From Candidatus Thorarchaeota archaeon (GTDB lineage: Archaea; Asgardarchaeota; Thorarchaeia; Thorarchaeales; Thorarchaeaceae): a stretch of 16,076 bases of DNA. The position numbers and the translations under genes are program-made. The notes beneath the pieces are model-generated. The model searched no databases. It was not told the origin of the DNA and saw only the letters and a list, made by a program, of their open reading frames with translations. The stretch is taken from assembly GCA_029856425.1 (NCBI GenBank), contig JAHQWZ010000013.1:1-16076 (forward strand). Reading direction: 5' to 3'. Below are positions 14,458-16,076 of this stretch, piece by piece. Numbering within the stretch: the first letter of the stretch is position 1; each line of letters starts with the position of its first letter.

Positions 14458-15353
14458 GATTGAGTGTCAAGAATATCCTCATTCATGTAGAGTCTTCTTA
14501 GAAACTGATTGTATCCTTCAACACTATCTGTTCGGACTGTCGCAAAGAGGCTGTAATCAGCGCTGGTCCGGTGGAGGTCCCAGACCTCATCCATCCTGCT
14601 CACCACCCGGGCTGTTTGTGCAATTGTGCCAGGCGTTGACTTTATCTGGAGAAAGAACTTGATTGGTAGACCAATGTTAGCGAATCTGATGTGTGCAGAG
14701 TAGCCAACAATCGCTCCACGTTCCTCTAATCTTCTCGTTGCTTTAGAAACAGCAGGTTGACTGAGGCATGGCTCCATCCTATCACCAATCTCACTCTGTG
14801 ACAGAGGAAAAGGCGAATCCTCATTTGGGGCTTGGCGGTATATTGTCCGCAGCAAATCCCAGTCCTTTGAGGACACAAGTTGTGGCCGCGCTGATTCACT
14901 CTCTAATCTGAACCCGTGGGTCTTATACGTAGTGAGGACTTGTACAAGCTGGTATTTGTCAGCCCTAGACTTGGAAACAACCTGATCCACATTGTCAAGA
15001 AATTGGACAAAGGTCCCGGACCCTCTGAATCGGAACAAGCCTAGGAGAGAATAATCTCCGGAAATACCATCCAGAGACTCAAGCTCGGGCATCGCCAAAA
15101 GACCTGTGCTAACATCGAGCTCACGCGGATTGGTCTTCATGAGAAGGATAGTGTTACGTTCGGCATAGACCTGTGCAGGGTCAAAAACTGTCACATATGC
15201 GAGGATAGTGCGGTCGCGTACAAGCTTCCTAATCCTTCGAGCGATCCAGTTCCTGTTTTTCCCTATCTCTTGACTGAGATTGGCAAGACTTGACCTTGAG
15301 TTCTTCAACAACCGCCTTAGGAGCTTCTGTTCACTCTCTGTAATATCTTGCAC
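14415..15353 (-). CDS. Lrp/AsnC-family transcriptional regulator with two HTH-RAM units
   Basis: A 312-residue DNA-binding regulator made of two consecutive Lrp-like units: winged HTH 1 (about 5-52), ligand-binding RAM domain 1 (about 66-145, with GDYSLLGLFRF), HTH 2 (about 163-218, LSQPAVSKATRRLEERGAI) and RAM 2 (about 232-310, with ADYSLFATVRT). A typical Lrp has one unit of about 150 residues, so this is an internal duplication. The GTG at 15353 is preferred because GAGGA lies 7 nt upstream (15361-15365), the N-terminus then resembles Lrp proteins (MQDITESEQKLL), and it suits the TATA-like box at 15404-15411. The frame extends to a TTG at 15392 with no ribosome site. Being divergent from ahcY, it may control that gene in response to an amino acid or methionine-cycle metabolite (inference). 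Confidence 0.87.
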   Translation of the reverse strand: MQDITESEQKLLRRLLKNSRSSLANLSQEIGKNRNWIARRIRKLVRDRTILAYVTVFDPAQVYAERNTILLMKTNPRELDVSTGLLAMPELESLDGISGDYSLLGLFRFRGSGTFVQFLDNVDQVVSKSRADKYQLVQVLTTYKTHGFRLESESARPQLVSSKDWDLLRTIYRQAPNEDSPFPLSQSEIGDRMEPCLSQPAVSKATRRLEERGAIVGYSAHIRFANIGLPIKFFLQIKSTPGTIAQTARVVSRMDEVWDLHRTSADYSLFATVRTDSVEGYNQFLRRLYMNEDILDTQSQISLEEWFVPVRS

Positions 15354-15360
15354 CTTTTCT

Positions 15361-15365
15361 TCCTC
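15361..15365 (-). promoter_or_regulatory. ribosome binding site fixing the regulator start at GTG 15353
   Basis: GAGGA on the minus strand lies 7 nt before the GTG at 15353. The alternative TTG start at 15392 has its nearest purine-rich site (AGGAGG, 15413-15418) 20 nt away, too far to serve it. Confidence 0.6.
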
Positions 15366-15403
15366 GCATTTGTGCAAACTATTCGCCAGCAATATGTAGG
15401 ATT

Positions 15404-15411
15404 CATATATG
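15404..15411. promoter_or_regulatory. palindromic TATA-like element between divergent regulator and ahcY
   Basis: CATATATG is a perfect 8-bp palindrome in the 88-bp divergent gap, flanked by AGGA on the left and TCCT on the right in near-symmetry. With usual archaeal spacing, a plus-strand transcript would begin near 15433-15436, leaving a leader of only a few nucleotides before the ahcY ATG at 15442, which has no strong ribosome site. A minus-strand transcript would begin near 15380, about 28 nt before the GTG at 15353. One box could therefore serve both genes. Confidence 0.5.
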
Positions 15412-15441
15412 TCCTCCTCTCCTCACATGCTCGTGATTTAG

Positions 15442-16076
15442 ATGACTGACTATAAGGTCAAAGACATTGGTCTTGCCGAAGAGGGCAGGATGTTGATTGA
15501 GTACGCTGAGAAGCACATGCCTGTACTGATGCATCTCAGGAAAAAGTACTCTGAGAGTACGCCTCTGAAGGGGATGAAGATAGCTGGTTGTCTGCATGTA
15601 ACAAAGGAAACCGCAGTGCTGGTCGAGACTCTGCGAGCAGCGGGCGCGGAGGTCGCTTGGTCCGGATGTAATCCGCTTTCCACAAACGACAAAGTAGCCG
15701 CGGGACTCGCTGCGAATGATGTGCCGGTCTATGCTTGGCACAATCTAAACACTGAGGAGTACTACTGGTGTATCGAGCAGACACTCAAGACTGAGCCCAC
15801 TCTGACACTTGATGATGGTGCGGACCTCATCTTCACTCTTCATAACAAACACCAAGAGCTGATACCCAATCTCTACGGCGGTTCTGAGGAAACCACCACT
15901 GGTGTGATCCGTGTGCGTGCGATGGCTGATGATGGAGCTTTGAAGTATCCAATCATGGCTGTGAACGATGCAGACACCAAGCACTTGTTCGACAATGTAT
16001 ACGGAACAGGGCAGAGTGTCTTTGATGGTGTCATGAGAGCTTCTGCTATACTGATCGCTGGTAAGACAGTCGTCAT
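15442..16076 (+). CDS. ahcY: S-adenosylhomocysteine hydrolase (adenosylhomocysteinase), N-terminal half
   Basis: The frame runs from ATG 15442 past the right end of the window (211 complete codons). The enzyme reversibly cleaves S-adenosylhomocysteine to adenosine and homocysteine, keeping methylation reactions running; it is a cytosolic NAD-dependent tetramer. Seen: AEEGRMLIEYAEKHMPVL (10-27), HVTKETAVLVETLRAAGAEV (53-72), GCNPLSTNDKVAA, YYW, DDGADL, GGSEETTTGVIR and NDADTKHLFDNVYGTGQS. The last holds the lysine, aspartate and asparagine that correspond to human Lys186, Asp190 and Asn191; the human Cys195 is replaced by Thr, as in archaeal enzymes. The Rossmann NAD domain is just beginning at the window edge. 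The segment RASAILIAGK has Ala where Asp or Asn is usual. There is no clear ribosome site, and the promoter geometry suggests a leaderless or nearly leaderless mRNA. It is divergent from the Lrp-type regulator. Confidence 0.94.
   Translation, partial: MTDYKVKDIGLAEEGRMLIEYAEKHMPVLMHLRKKYSESTPLKGMKIAGCLHVTKETAVLVETLRAAGAEVAWSGCNPLSTNDKVAAGLAANDVPVYAWHNLNTEEYYWCIEQTLKTEPTLTLDDGADLIFTLHNKHQELIPNLYGGSEETTTGVIRVRAMADDGALKYPIMAVNDADTKHLFDNVYGTGQSVFDGVMRASAILIAGKTVV

Noticed and set aside
15354..15392. Start of the Lrp-type regulator at TTG 15392
   Set aside because: It has no ribosome site at suitable distance and would begin about 15 bases from the TATA-like box, so the transcript probably starts downstream of it.
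1..16076. Mobile elements, CRISPR arrays, tRNA or rRNA genes
   Set aside because: No transposase, regularly spaced repeats, cloverleaf-like or rRNA-like segments were seen on reading both strands. Base composition by eye is fairly even throughout.

Overview
The window reads as a chromosomal segment of an archaeon, most likely an Asgard archaeon (Thorarchaeota-like). This is inference from gene content and signals, not from a marker gene. The supporting signs are TATA-like boxes with short or absent leaders, an archaeal-type S-adenosylhomocysteine hydrolase, an Lrp/AsnC regulator with duplicated units, membrane proteins carrying zinc ribbons, strong GGAGG-type ribosome binding sites, frequent GTG/TTG starts, and a fermentative/acyl-CoA gene complement. 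TAG is the commonest stop codon here. No tRNA, rRNA, CRISPR array or insertion sequence was seen.

Left part (1-7389), acyl-CoA metabolism. The window opens in the C-terminal end of a 2-oxoacid:ferredoxin oxidoreductase gamma subunit. Convergent to it is a tight three-gene minus-strand operon (3523 down to 292) encoding two 2-hydroxyacyl-CoA dehydratase-type [4Fe-4S] subunits and their ATP-dependent activator (HgdC type). A divergent promoter region (3524-3776) separates this operon from two tandem, clearly paralogous acyl-CoA synthetases on the plus strand, with a good terminator hairpin between them. Together these genes could activate carboxylic acids to CoA thioesters and reductively dehydrate (or dearomatise) them, with electrons from ferredoxin. 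The substrate cannot be read from sequence.

Middle (7390-10083). An unrecognised minus-strand polytopic membrane protein has an N-terminal zinc ribbon. Next comes a gene-poor stretch of about 416 bp, then a small DUF998-like membrane protein gene interrupted by a single in-frame TAG at codon 37.

Right-middle (10084-13801). Four minus-strand genes could form a transcription unit: a gamma-carbonic-anhydrase-like hexapeptide protein, a secreted/membrane-anchored protein with a C-terminal zinc ribbon, an atypical class III aminotransferase, and a kinase-like protein (possibly DUF6206). The last two are tightly coupled, because the stop codon of the aminotransferase forms part of the ribosome binding site of the kinase-like gene. 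This pair is the best candidate for a poorly described functional module.

Right end (13840-16076). A DUF4184/YdjM-like membrane protein overlaps tail-to-tail with a double-unit Lrp/AsnC regulator. That regulator is divergent from ahcY (S-adenosylhomocysteine hydrolase), which runs off the window. A palindromic TATA-like element lies between the two, at the right distance to serve both.
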